IMG/VR virus record: IMGVR_UViG_3300013110_000446
Coordinates: 1-45,160 of that record
DNA: 45,160 nucleotides
From: a virus
Strand: one strand, 5' to 3'
Shown in pieces: positions 37,465 through 45,160 of this stretch. Position 1 is the first letter of the stretch. The number at the start of each line of letters is the position of its first letter. Both the position numbers and the translations under genes were made by a program. Below the pieces are notes generated by a model, which worked only from the letters and a program-made list of their open reading frames with translations, had not been told where the DNA came from and did no database searches.

Positions 37465-39012
37465 TTATTCCCATTCTATTGTTCCTGGTGGCTTAGAAGT
37501 TATGTCGTAAACTACTCTATTTACTCCTGATACATTATTAATAATTTCAGTAGAACATTTACTAAGCACTTCATGTGGTAAATTAAACCAATCAGCAGTC
37601 ATACCATCTTCACTTGAGACTGCTCGTAATGCAATAAGATTTTCGTATGTTCTATCATCGCCCATTACACCTACTGTTTTAATAGGTATCAAAACTGCAA
37701 ATGCTTGCCAAATACCTTCGATATCACCTAACGTCTTTAAAAATACACTATCTGCCTCACGTAATATTCGTAATCTTTCATGTGTTACTTCGCCCATTAT
37801 TCGTACTGCTAGTCCTGGTCCGGGAAATGGCTGGCGGGTTAAAACAGTATCTGGCAACCCTAATTCTTTGCCCAATAATCTTACTTCATCTTTAAATAAA
37901 TTCCTAAGTGGTTCAATTAAAGTAAATTCCATATTGTCGGGTAATCCACCTACATTATGGTGCGACTTAATTGTTGCCGCTATATCTTTTCCTGATTCAA
38001 TAACATCAGGATACAATGTACCTTGTGCTAAAAACTTTGCATCCTTTGTAACATCTTCAAAGCATCTAATAAATTCTCTTCCAATTACTTTTCGTTTAAC
38101 TTCCGGATCAGTAATGTTTTCTAATACTTTCCAAAACCTTTGTGTAAAATCATACTTTGTAATGTTTAATCCTAGCTCTTGCATGGATTTCATTATTTCG
38201 TTTGCTTCGTTTTTACGAAGTAACCCTGTATCAATAAAAACACATTTTGACTGTTTACCTATTGCTTTGTGTAATAATTTTCCTACTACTGCGGAATCAA
38301 CTCCTCCACTAATTGCAGTTATAACTTCTCCATCACCTACTTGTTCTCTTATAGATTTAATAGCATCTTCAATAATATATTTTGAAATCCAATCTTTATC
38401 ACATTGTGCTACTTTAAATAAAAAGTTTCTAAATACATCTCTTCCAATAAGTGAATGTACTACTTCCGGATGAAATTGTACTCCGTAAATAGGTTTTTCT
38501 TTATGCTTAACCGCCGCTATAACATTGTTAGAAGATCTTGCTATAATATCAAATACTTTTGGTAATGTTTGTATTTCATCTGCATGACTCATCCATACTT
38601 GGGCTCCTTCTATCCAATCTTTGTCACATTCTGCTAATAATGGATCTGGCTTTTCTACGTATATGTTTGCAAGTCCGTATTCGCCTGTGCCACGAATAAT
38701 TTTTCCGCCTTCTTTGTGTACTATTTCTTGTAAGCCATAACATATACCTAAAATAGGAATACCTAAGTTTAAAATATCAGGATCTAACTTAGGTGCTTCG
38801 GTTTCGTATACACCTGATCTGCTTCCTGATAATATTATTGCTTTAGCATTTTTTAATTCTTCTGCTTTAACAGACGGAGCATATATTTTGGAATAAACAT
38901 TTTGTTCTCTAACTCTCCTGGCAATGAGTTGTGTATATTGGGCACCAAAATCTATTACTGCTACAGGATTATGTGTGTACTTTGCTCCAAAATCTATTAC
39001 CGCGACTGTCAT
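37465..39012 (-). CDS. guaA: GMP synthase (glutamine-hydrolysing)
   Basis: Converts XMP to GMP. N-terminal glutaminase: GICYGLQ (89-95, Cys91), His181 and Glu183 in QFHPEV. Then the ATP-PPase domain with SGGVDS (235-240), and the dimer domain to 515. The N-terminus is odd: VAVIDFGAKYT (3-13) and VAVIDFGAQYT (17-27) are tandem copies of the usual starting strand. The second copy is the one continuous with the family, so the first 14 codons are extra. Overlaps the purD stop by 4 bases. Confidence 0.94.
   Translation of the reverse strand: MTVAVIDFGAKYTHNPVAVIDFGAQYTQLIARRVREQNVYSKIYAPSVKAEELKNAKAIILSGSRSGVYETEAPKLDPDILNLGIPILGICYGLQEIVHKEGGKIIRGTGEYGLANIYVEKPDPLLAECDKDWIEGAQVWMSHADEIQTLPKVFDIIARSSNNVIAAVKHKEKPIYGVQFHPEVVHSLIGRDVFRNFLFKVAQCDKDWISKYIIEDAIKSIREQVGDGEVITAISGGVDSAVVGKLLHKAIGKQSKCVFIDTGLLRKNEANEIMKSMQELGLNITKYDFTQRFWKVLENITDPEVKRKVIGREFIRCFEDVTKDAKFLAQGTLYPDVIESGKDIAATIKSHHNVGGLPDNMEFTLIEPLRNLFKDEVRLLGKELGLPDTVLTRQPFPGPGLAVRIMGEVTHERLRILREADSVFLKTLGDIEGIWQAFAVLIPIKTVGVMGDDRTYENLIALRAVSSEDGMTADWFNLPHEVLSKCSTEIINNVSGVNRVVYDITSKPPGTIEWE
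38932..39006 (-). repeat. tandem duplication at guaA 5' end
   Basis: Two 33-base copies (38974-39006 and 38932-38964) with a 42-base period encode the doubled VAVIDFGAxYT. They differ at about 7 positions, mostly synonymous, so the duplication is not very recent. Confidence 0.85.
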
Positions 39013-40178
39013 AATGCTTTATATCCAATATCCTTTCGATAAAAACTATCTTCCCAATGTATTTTTTCACATATTTGATATGCTTTATTTCGTGCTTCTT
39101 GTAATGTTTCTCCTCTAGCAGTTATATTTAAAACTCTACCACCTTTTGTAATATATCTATCATCTATTTTTTGAGTACCTGCATGAAACACTTGTACATC
39201 AGGATCATCTATTTTATCTAAACCTTTTATTTCAAATCCCTTACCATATTTTTCTGGATAACCTCCTGAACACATACAAACAGTTATCGCAGATCCATTG
39301 TAAAAATTAGGTGCCGGTAACTCTTTTAATGTACCATTAACACATGCTTCTAAATATGGAGACAAATCACTCTCCATTAACATCATTAATACTTGACATT
39401 CAGGATCACCAAAACGTACATTGTATTCTATTACATATGGATCTCCATTGCAAATCATTAAACCAATATATAATACACCTCTGTAAGGGATACCTTCTTC
39501 TCGCATTCCCCTAAGTGTTGGTTCGATTATTTCTCTTCTAATTCTTGTGTCTAGTTCATTTGTTATTAATGGTGCTGGTGCGTATGCACCCATTCCTCCT
39601 GTGTTAGGTCCAGTATCTCTTTCACCTACACGTTTATGATCTTGACAATAAGGAAGTACTTTATAATCTTTTCCATCTGTTAATACAAAACAACTTGCTT
39701 CGTCGCCTTGTATAAATTCTTCTATTAATATTTTATTTGATTTAGACTCAAATTTATTATCAATAAATGTTTGTTGAACATTAATAGCATCCTCTAATGC
39801 ATCACAAACTGATACACCTTTTCCTCCGCATAATCCGTCCTCTTTAATAACAATAGGAAATTTTTCATTAGGACGCATTATTGCTTCTTCTATTGTTGAT
39901 CGATTATATGTTTCCCATCTTGCAGTAGGAATATCATTACGAAGCATAAATTGTTTCGCCCATAATTTACTTGTTTCTAATCGACCCGCAAGTTTACTTG
40001 GAGCAAATACTTTTTTAAGCATACCTTCATAATGCTCAGTAAGTCCGTCTGCTATAGGTTGTTCTGGTCCTATAATAACAAATTCCGAATTTTCTTTAAT
40101 CGGAATGCTTTCTTTTTCCAATTTCCAACGTAAGGAATCTTCTCTTCCTCCGTCGCCTATCATAATAGTCGAAATCAT
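39009..40178 (-). CDS. purD: glycinamide ribonucleotide synthetase
   Basis: Joins glycine to phosphoribosylamine with ATP (ATP-grasp). It starts IMIGDGGREDSLRW, where GDGGRED (8-14) is the family's GxGGREH motif with Asp for His. It has FVIIGPEQPIADGL (33-46), then the ATP-grasp core with GGKGVSV and, later, DTGPNTGGMGAYAPAP, GVLYIGLM and EYNVRFGDPECQ. At 389 residues it is about 30 shorter than usual. Overlaps purF by 4 bases. Confidence 0.95.
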   Translation of the reverse strand: MISTIMIGDGGREDSLRWKLEKESIPIKENSEFVIIGPEQPIADGLTEHYEGMLKKVFAPSKLAGRLETSKLWAKQFMLRNDIPTARWETYNRSTIEEAIMRPNEKFPIVIKEDGLCGGKGVSVCDALEDAINVQQTFIDNKFESKSNKILIEEFIQGDEASCFVLTDGKDYKVLPYCQDHKRVGERDTGPNTGGMGAYAPAPLITNELDTRIRREIIEPTLRGMREEGIPYRGVLYIGLMICNGDPYVIEYNVRFGDPECQVLMMLMESDLSPYLEACVNGTLKELPAPNFYNGSAITVCMCSGGYPEKYGKGFEIKGLDKIDDPDVQVFHAGTQKIDDRYITKGGRVLNITARGETLQEARNKAYQICEKIHWEDSFYRKDIGYKAL

Positions 40179-41683
40179 GCTACCTGTTGTTTATATCTGA
40201 GTGTGCCTTCTTGTGTAGGATATTTAGATGTTAAACATGCCATACAAAGTTCACTACTATTTTTATTTAACGCTTTTACCATACCCTCTAACGACAAATA
40301 TTGTAAACTATCTGCACCAAAATCGCTTGCTTTAGGTTTATTAGTACTTGTGTATAATTCTTTTATAGTTGGAAAATCTATTCCATAAAAACAAGGCGAA
40401 GTAATAGGAGGACATCCAATTCGTAAATGTACTTCTTTTGCTCCGCTCCATTCTTTTAAATTTGTTACTAATGCTCGCATTGTTGTACCACGTACAATAG
40501 AATCATCTATAAGTATAATTTTTTTACCCCGTAATACCTCACGCAAATGTGTAAATTTTAATTGTATATTGTATGTTCTATTTGTATTATCTATAAATGT
40601 TCTTCCTATAGAATGATTTTTAAGTAAGCCTTGTACAAAAGGTATATGGGTTTCTTGTGCATATTTTGCTCCTGCAACATACGAAGTTTCAGGTACAGGT
40701 ACTACAATATAATCACCGTTAAATTTAACTGTTTCTTCTATTGCTAATTGTTTTCCTATATTTTCTCGTACATGATATACAGATTCGCCATCCATTACAG
40801 ATGCAAGATGCCCAAAATAAATCCATTCAAAAAAACAATAACTAGTATTTTTTTTAGAATGTGTTTCTATTAATTTACTTGGACCAGAATAATATAAACT
40901 ATTACTTGGATATTGTAAATCCTTATCTATATAACTTTTTACAGTAAAATTATCGCCATCAGCAATAATCATTTCACCGGGTTTCAAATCTGTTGCTTCT
41001 ATTTGTAAATTAGAGAGAACTACGCTTTCTGATGTAAAAACTAATATGCCATCATCAGTAACACCATAACACATAGGTTTTAGCCCTAGTGGATCTCTGA
41101 CAGCAACCATTTTCCCGTCAGCATTTACAAAGGCAATGTTCCATGATCCGTCAAAATCTTTTAATAACGTTTTAAATATTTCAACAAAGTTTAATTCTTC
41201 TTGAGGCTTATGTGATTGGACTTCACGACTAAGAAAATGCATTATGACTTCTGTATCAGAATCATAAGTCATATTGTAACCTACTTTTTCTAAGCCACTT
41301 TTTAGTTTATCATAATTTGCTAGGTTGCCATTAAAGGCTAAACTAAACCATTTTGATTTTCTACCATGTGGACGTTCAAATGGTTGTGCTAATTGATCTC
41401 CATTATCACCACTTGTTGCATAACGAGTGTGACCTATTGCGGCATGACCACTATAATCTTCTAATAATTTTTTACTTTTATATTGATGGTTGATTTGAAA
41501 TACTTCGTGTACTTTACCATTGTCTTTATGTGTTTGGAGTATTCTCTTTCTATTTTGATTGTAAGAAGTAAGACCGGCACTAAGTTGACCCCGGTGTTGT
41601 AAATCTAATAATCCTCTAACAATGAGGGGGTAAACGTTTTTGGTTTTATCCTTTAACGAATACGCCCCAATAACTCCACACAT
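40175..41683 (-). CDS. purF: amidophosphoribosyltransferase
   Basis: First committed step of purine synthesis: PRPP plus glutamine to phosphoribosylamine. The N-terminal Ntn glutaminase nucleophile is Cys2 in MCGVIGAYS. It has RGLLDLQHRGQLSAGL (23-38), HTRYATSG (85-92), FNGNLAN (117-123) and the PRPP loop ILIDDSIVRGTTMRAL (390-405). A Cys pair CMAC (480-483) at the C-terminus is the family's Fe-S ligand region. At 502 residues it is near full length, with no propeptide. It ends exactly adjacent to aceA. Confidence 0.95.
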   Translation of the reverse strand: MCGVIGAYSLKDKTKNVYPLIVRGLLDLQHRGQLSAGLTSYNQNRKRILQTHKDNGKVHEVFQINHQYKSKKLLEDYSGHAAIGHTRYATSGDNGDQLAQPFERPHGRKSKWFSLAFNGNLANYDKLKSGLEKVGYNMTYDSDTEVIMHFLSREVQSHKPQEELNFVEIFKTLLKDFDGSWNIAFVNADGKMVAVRDPLGLKPMCYGVTDDGILVFTSESVVLSNLQIEATDLKPGEMIIADGDNFTVKSYIDKDLQYPSNSLYYSGPSKLIETHSKKNTSYCFFEWIYFGHLASVMDGESVYHVRENIGKQLAIEETVKFNGDYIVVPVPETSYVAGAKYAQETHIPFVQGLLKNHSIGRTFIDNTNRTYNIQLKFTHLREVLRGKKIILIDDSIVRGTTMRALVTNLKEWSGAKEVHLRIGCPPITSPCFYGIDFPTIKELYTSTNKPKASDFGADSLQYLSLEGMVKALNKNSSELCMACLTSKYPTQEGTLRYKQQVA

Positions 41684-42916
41684 TTAAAATTGCTCGTCTT
41701 CTGTTGACCCTTTAATTGCACTTAATGTATTACTACCAGTACATACTTGACTTATTTCGTCAAAGTAACCTGCACCTACTTCACGTTGGTGTTTTACTGC
41801 TGTAAATCCTAATTCTTGTGCTTTAAATTCTTTTTGTTGTAAATCTACAAATCCTGTCATACCAGTATTTTTATAATTTAAAGATAAATCAAACATACTA
41901 TAATTTAAACTATGAAAACCTGCGAGTGTAATAAACTGATATGTTACTCCTAGTTCGCCTAGTTCATCTTTGAAATTGCGTATTTCAGTATCGCTTAATT
42001 TTGACTTCCAATTAAATGATGGTGAACAATTATATGCAAACATTTTATTTGGAAACTCCTTACGAATTTCTGCACAAAATTCCCTGCATTCGCCTATGTC
42101 GGGTAAAGATGTTTCCATCCAAAGCAAATCACAGTAAGGCGCATATGCAAGTCCTCTTGAAACCGCTTGTGCCATTCCTGCATTTGTTTTATAAAATCCT
42201 TCGGTTGTTCTTTCACCTGTAATAAACGTATGATCATATTCGTCAGCATCAGTTACTAACAATGCACCTGCTAATGAATCTGTTCTTGCAATTAAAACAG
42301 TATCAACGCCCATTATATCTGCGGCAAGTCTAGAAGCAATAAGTTTTGATACCATTTCTTTAGTAGGTACTAACACTTTACCACCCATGTGTCCGCATTT
42401 TTTAGCAGAAGATAATTGGTCTTCTAAATGCACACCGGCGGCACCGGCTTCAATCATGTCTTTCATTAATTCATGGGCATTAAGGACTCCTCCGAATCCT
42501 GATTCCATGTCTGCAACAATAGGAAGAAAATAATCTATATCTCCTTCACCTTCCATTGTTTGTATTTGATCTGCACGGATAAACGTATTATTAATTCGTT
42601 TTACTACGATTGGTACACTATTGGCCGCATATAATGATTGATCTGGATACATCTCCATACTATCATTTGCATCGCCTGCTACTTGCCAACCACTAAGATA
42701 TACCGAATCTAACCCAGCCTTTGCTTGTTGCATTGCTTGGTTACCTGTTAATGCACCTAAGGCACTAACGTAAGGTTGATTGTGTAATTTGTGCCATAAC
42801 TTTTTAGCACCATTTTGTGCTAATGTATATTCAACTTTAACTGACCCACTTAGTCGCTTTACGTCTGAGTCGGCATATGGTCGGATAATCCCGTCCCATC
42901 TATTTTCTTTGCTCAA
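41684..42916 (-). CDS. aceA: isocitrate lyase
   Basis: Cleaves isocitrate to glyoxylate and succinate. The 410-residue protein has [14 protein letters not shown] (71-84), [14 protein letters not shown] (130-143), [17 protein letters not shown] (164-180) with the catalytic Cys174 in KKCGH, then [23 protein letters not shown] and [11 protein letters not shown]. This separates it from methylisocitrate lyase. A glyoxylate-shunt enzyme between purC and purF is very unusual in a phage. Glyoxylate can be transaminated to glycine for PurD. Confidence 0.94.
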   Translation of the reverse strand: MSKENRWDGIIRPYADSDVKRLSGSVKVEYTLAQNGAKKLWHKLHNQPYVSALGALTGNQAMQQAKAGLDSVYLSGWQVAGDANDSMEMYPDQSLYAANSVPIVVKRINNTFIRADQIQTMEGEGDIDYFLPIVADMESGFGGVLNAHELMKDMIEAGAAGVHLEDQLSSAKKCGHMGGKVLVPTKEMVSKLIASRLAADIMGVDTVLIARTDSLAGALLVTDADEYDHTFITGERTTEGFYKTNAGMAQAVSRGLAYAPYCDLLWMETSLPDIGECREFCAEIRKEFPNKMFAYNCSPSFNWKSKLSDTEIRNFKDELGELGVTYQFITLAGFHSLNYSMFDLSLNYKNTGMTGFVDLQQKEFKAQELGFTAVKHQREVGAGYFDEISQVCTGSNTLSAIKGSTEDEQF

Positions 42917-42927
42917 TTTTTATCTCC

Positions 42928-43770
42928 TTAAAATTTGCTTGTATACTCTGTCACGATAGCATACTTTCGTTGAACATCAGTTAAATTTTCTCCGTCTCTA
43001 AATGATTGTTTATCTAATTGTTGTTTTGGATCGCCATGTGGCCATATACGCCAACTATCATTATCTATAACGTCTGCAATAACAATTTCTTTATTTGAAT
43101 TAATACCTACTTCTATTTTCATATCTATTAAATCTACATTAACTTTTTTCCATGCTTTTTCTATTGTTTCAAAACATGGTATCATTAATGAATTTCTAAT
43201 ATATTCTAATGTTACAGGATCTACTACAGGTATTATGTCCATTAATGGTTGCATATCATGTCGTGGTTGCTTAGGAGGATAAAGTAACCACGTTTCATCA
43301 TGTGGTTCTATTAAAGGGTCTGTGTATACAGTTTCTGTCCATTCTCCGTTTCGTAGGTATAATTCTCGAGCTTTATCTTCAGAAATCATTTCACCTTTAA
43401 CTATTGCATGTTTATGAAAAAATTCAGTTTTTACAGGATCAAATAAATCTGAAGAGGATGCTTGAGGTTCTCGTTTAATATAACTACCATATGGCCTTCT
43501 ACGTATAACACATTCAATAGGAATCATTCTACATTTATCTGCAACAAATGATGTTTCGTCATTTCTGCTTTTATATGCAACTGGTATTCCTTCACGTTTC
43601 AGTAACGCAAATACATGAATTGTCTGGCTTGTTTTATCTTGTGCTACAGGTAGGTCTGCTTGTATTGCGGCATCATTTGCCGTAAGTGAATCTTTTGTTC
43701 GTATTCTAACTAAACTTTTATCATCTAAGGATTCTATTAGTTTAGTTTTACCTTCAATTAGTATTTCCAT
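42928..43770 (-). CDS. purC: SAICAR synthetase
   Basis: Joins CAIR to aspartate with ATP. The 280-residue protein starts ILIEGKTKLIESLDDKSLVR and has KDSLTANDAA (26-35) and IECVIRRRPYGSYIKRE (84-100). It also has IKIEVGI-type and IADVIDNDSWRIWP (about 232-245) segments near the C-terminus. It lies upstream of aceA by 11 bases. Its start overlaps the small gene at 43754-43969 by 17 bases. Confidence 0.93.
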   Translation of the reverse strand: MEILIEGKTKLIESLDDKSLVRIRTKDSLTANDAAIQADLPVAQDKTSQTIHVFALLKREGIPVAYKSRNDETSFVADKCRMIPIECVIRRRPYGSYIKREPQASSSDLFDPVKTEFFHKHAIVKGEMISEDKARELYLRNGEWTETVYTDPLIEPHDETWLLYPPKQPRHDMQPLMDIIPVVDPVTLEYIRNSLMIPCFETIEKAWKKVNVDLIDMKIEVGINSNKEIVIADVIDNDSWRIWPHGDPKQQLDKQSFRDGENLTDVQRKYAIVTEYTSKF

Positions 43771-43969
43771 GTCCGTCTTGTTTTATTGACACATGATACC
43801 CTTGATCAAAAAGACTTTTTGCAAGGTTCTGTGCTTCTTTTAAAGTTTGACAAAATCTTTTTCTAACGTCCTTGGGATCAGGCGGAATCCATTTTGCCTG
43901 CTCTTTCATTTGGGCATGATTATTGTTTCTATTATCGTTATACTTAAAATATTCTACCCAAATATTCAT
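43754..43969 (-). CDS. small hypothetical protein (71 aa)
   Basis: A hydrophilic 71-residue protein, rich in Asn and Gln early (MNIWVEYFKYNDNRNNNHAQ) with KRFCQTLKEAQNLAKSLFDQ as a helix and a Gly/His/Asn tail. The early WVEYFKYND and late GYHVSIKQDGHG patterns suggest a compact beta/helix unit. It sits between speD and purC with short overlaps. Unknown family. Confidence 0.66.
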   Translation of the reverse strand: MNIWVEYFKYNDNRNNNHAQMKEQAKWIPPDPKDVRKRFCQTLKEAQNLAKSLFDQGYHVSIKQDGHGNTN

Positions 43970-43977
43970 ATTATATC

Positions 43978-44397
43978 CTAAATAAATTTCGGATCACCGT
44001 AGTCGACAAGACCTGACCAATGTGCTTTTGTCGAAAATGTAGGTTTTAATTCATGTTCTCTATCCATTAACGTATATGCAACTTTTTCAGGTTCCATTAT
44101 GTTTAGGTGTTGCAAAACGTCATGTTTACTAAACTCTGCACAACTATATACATCAAATTGTACTAATGCTGGATCTGTTTCATCCCATATGTGAATAGCA
44201 ATATGTGATGTTTCAATCATTACAAATCCTGTAATTCCTCTATTTCCACATACATCAATGTAACTAGCGAAAGGCCCTTTGATAATTTTCATATCAATTA
44301 ATTTAACTAGTTGTTTAAGCCATTTCTTTAATACTTTTTCTTCTTTAATTGGTTTAGTAACTTCAGCTCGAACCAATAAATGTTTGTGTACCGGCAT
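43978..44397 (-). CDS. speD: S-adenosylmethionine decarboxylase (SpeD type)
   Basis: A pyruvoyl-enzyme precursor that supplies aminopropyl groups for polyamines. The 139-residue protein has the self-processing site TSHIAIHIW (63-71): cleavage before Ser64 forms the pyruvoyl group. His69 and Cys86 (FDVYSC, 81-86) match the processing and catalytic His68 and Cys83 of the bacterial enzyme. TGFVMIE (57-63... overlapping) is the usual leading strand. SpeD is known from marine T4-like phages. It heads the purine cluster. Confidence 0.88.
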   Translation of the reverse strand: MPVHKHLLVRAEVTKPIKEEKVLKKWLKQLVKLIDMKIIKGPFASYIDVCGNRGITGFVMIETSHIAIHIWDETDPALVQFDVYSCAEFSKHDVLQHLNIMEPEKVAYTLMDREHELKPTFSTKAHWSGLVDYGDPKFI

Positions 44398-44402
44398 TCA
44401 TA

Positions 44403-44573
44403 TTACCTCTCTGCTGGGTGAATCGGATTATGTAAATATTTCATAGGTTCCCGATTATGTTCTTCATTTATTATTTGTTCTAACTTTTCTCTTAAAGATT
44501 TGTCTCTTTCTTTGTATTCTTCGTAGTTTTTTTCTATTGCTTCCATGTAAAGTTGGACAACAGAATTACTCAC
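44403..44573 (-). CDS. small coiled-coil protein (56 aa), GTG start
   Basis: A frame from GTG 44571-44573 to TAA. An excellent AAGGAG site lies 7 bases upstream of the GTG. The product reads SNSVVQLYMEAIEKNYEEYK (after Met), then DKSLREKLEQIINEEHNR as one long charged helix, and a Pro/His-rich tail. It overlaps the upstream gene by 8 bases. Function unknown. Confidence 0.62.
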   Translation of the reverse strand: MSNSVVQLYMEAIEKNYEEYKERDKSLREKLEQIINEEHNREPMKYLHNPIHPAER

Positions 44574-44787
44574 TGTTTAACTCCTTTTCACATTCACTAT
44601 CTAGTAGGCCACCAGAACAATTCTTCCACGATGGTTTTGTATCGCACATACCAGTTTTGTATTCGCATTTGTAATGAGTCTTTTTGTATCTTTGTCTCTC
44701 TTTCTCTTTGTTGATTGATATAATTATACCACTCGTAAGAACAACAAGAGAAACTATACCAAGCACCCATTTAGTTACGTCTCCCAC
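44566..44787 (-). CDS. small membrane protein with external Cys (73 aa)
   Basis: A single N-terminal membrane helix (WVLGIVSLVVLTSGIIISI, 7-25) is followed by a basic stretch (KEKERQRYKKTHYK) and four Cys residues in the tail (CEYKTGMCD, NCSGG, SEC). The Cys residues suggest disulfides in the periplasm. The next gene upstream encodes a lipoprotein. Together they recall a spanin-type pair (Rz with membrane anchor, Rz1 lipoprotein), but the lengths and lack of a coiled coil make this only a guess. Confidence 0.62.
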   Translation of the reverse strand: MGDVTKWVLGIVSLVVLTSGIIISINKEKERQRYKKTHYKCEYKTGMCDTKPSWKNCSGGLLDSECEKELNSE

Positions 44788-44795
44788 ATATTACC

Positions 44796-44993
44796 TCATA
44801 GCCATATAGCCGGATCATATTTACATCCTCTGCATTTTCGTGGCACCCATGCTTCTTTAACAGGATCATATTTTTGTGTTTTCGATTTTCCATTTAATAA
44901 CCAAGGATAAAGCCCTGTTCTTTTTTTATGCGTTGAATCTGTTGAACACGAAAACATTAACATACCTAATAGAAAGACTGTTAAAAGTTTCAT
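44796..44993 (-). CDS. small lipoprotein (65 aa)
   Basis: A lipoprotein signal MKLLTVFLLGMLMFSCSTDS with lipobox MFSC, lipid-modified at Cys16, then a hydrophilic mature part with CRGC (54-57). It is likely in the outer or inner membrane. Its start is 16 bases after tRNA-Ile and just after an AATAAATA box. A phage lysis or superinfection-exclusion role is possible. Confidence 0.68.
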   Translation of the reverse strand: MKLLTVFLLGMLMFSCSTDSTHKKRTGLYPWLLNGKSKTQKYDPVKEAWVPRKCRGCKYDPAIWL

Positions 44994-45001
44994 CTTAACA
45001 G

Positions 45002-45009
45002 TATTTATT
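45002..45009 (-). promoter_or_regulatory. T4-late-promoter-like box before lipoprotein gene
   Basis: Minus-strand AATAAATA directly after the 3' CCA of tRNA-Ile and 9 bases before the lipoprotein ATG. Weak on its own. Confidence 0.28.
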
Positions 45010-45086
45010 TGGTAGGCATGGTTGGACTCGAACCAACGACTTCCACCGTATCAGAGTGGCGTTCTAACCAGCTGAACTACACGCCT
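45010..45086 (-). tRNA. tRNA-Ile (anticodon GAT), CCA encoded
   Basis: Acceptor AGGCGTG/CATGCCT, D-arm GTTCAGCTGGTTAGAAC, anticodon loop CTGATAC giving GAT, and T-arm GTTGG TTCGAGT CCAAC. Discriminator A and CCA are encoded at 45010-45012 on the complement. All arms pair. Confidence 0.94.
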
Positions 45087-45088
45087 AT

Positions 45089-45160
45089 TGGGTCGACAGA
45101 CGAGGCTCGAACTCGCAACCTTTGGAACCACAATCCAATGCTCTACCAATTGAGCTACTG
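45089..45160 (-). tRNA. tRNA-His (anticodon GTG), 5' end outside window
   Basis: An anticodon stem TTGGA/TCCAA with loop TTGTGGT gives GTG. T-arm GCGAG TTCGAGC CTCGT and D-arm GCTCAATTGGTAGAGC are intact. The 3' acceptor CTGTCGA is followed by discriminator C and encoded CCA. Only the first few acceptor bases lie beyond the right edge. Two bases separate it from tRNA-Ile. Confidence 0.9.

Noticed and set aside
37868-38473. A 201-codon plus-strand frame inside guaA
   Set aside because: It is the antisense shadow of a strongly conserved GuaA. Its composition is Ser/Phe/Leu-rich as expected for antisense reading, and it has no family motif.
1-45160. CRISPR array, insertion sequence, integrase or attachment site
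   Set aside because: No regularly spaced repeats, transposase motifs, tyrosine recombinase or duplicated tRNA ends were seen on reading through the window.

Overview
The window looks like part of a large, AT-rich, lytic T4-like marine phage genome, most likely one infecting an AT-rich marine alphaproteobacterium of the SAR11 type. The host is inferred from base composition and gene content and is not proven. The evidence for a virus is a T4-type sliding-clamp-loader ATPase (gp44), a phage-style peptide deformylase, a DUF3310 protein, a three-TM holin, many 2OG-Fe(II) oxygenases typical of marine myoviruses, CCA-encoding tRNAs scattered between genes, and very tight packing: all genes lie on the minus strand and most neighbours overlap by 1, 4, 8 or 17 bases. 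Transcription therefore runs right to left in window coordinates.

Layout from left to right. 0-9.5 kb: a partial unknown gene, a ClpA-like unfoldase, peptide deformylase, an unknown acidic protein, clamp loader gp44, a heptosyltransferase-like protein, DUF3310, ribose-5-phosphate isomerase B, an AICAR-transformylase-only PurH, a GT2-like glycosyltransferase, an SGNH hydrolase, a zinc ribbon and a VOC protein. 9.6-12.4 kb: an exported general amino-acid-binding protein (AapJ/BztA type), a membrane-anchored c-type cytochrome-like protein, a small membrane protein, a Cys-rich protein, tRNA-Tyr and tRNA-Trp. 12.5-15.2 kb: a run of very small overlapping genes read from two near-perfect sigma-70 promoters. 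15.2-22.7 kb: five of the six 2OG-Fe(II) oxygenases, two paralogous unknown proteins, a GT9-like protein, tRNA-Arg, a phosphoribosyltransferase, an Hc1-like basic protein, an FmdB-like zinc ribbon and a holin. 22.7-25.3 kb: a probable exported metallopeptidase and a second microgene chain with a third consensus promoter. 25.3-28.4 kb: an SbmA/BacA-like transporter, a SET-domain protein, a SAM methyltransferase and a second SGNH hydrolase. 28.4-44.4 kb: a purine biosynthesis supercluster. 44.4-45.16 kb: small coiled-coil, membrane and lipoprotein genes, tRNA-Ile and a partial tRNA-His.

The central finding is the purine supercluster. Read in the direction of transcription it is speD, hyp, purC, aceA, purF, purD, guaA, purM, membrane protein, HAD, hyp, purE, guaC, clpP, purS, 2OG, purL, purQ, purB, nested lipoprotein, purN. 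The AICAR-transformylase gene (purH C-terminal domain) and rpiB lie further downstream at 6-7.6 kb. Together they cover every step from PRPP to FAICAR except PurK. They also include GMP synthetase and GMP reductase, a pentose-phosphate isomerase that could feed PRPP, and isocitrate lyase, whose glyoxylate could feed glycine to PurD. No IMP cyclohydrolase domain, purK, purA or guaB is visible, so the host must finish IMP, AMP and XMP synthesis. PurL looks C-terminally truncated and GuaA carries a 14-codon N-terminal duplication.

Other notable points are a phage-encoded ClpA plus ClpP pair with an intact catalytic triad and a ClpP-docking-type IGF tripeptide, a 34-residue lipoprotein ORF nested out of frame in the 3' end of purB, and an SBP plus cytochrome pair unusual for a phage. 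No CRISPR array, insertion sequence, integrase or clear intrinsic terminator was seen. No gene-free stretch exceeds 300 bases; the longest is about 150 bases at 12402-12550.
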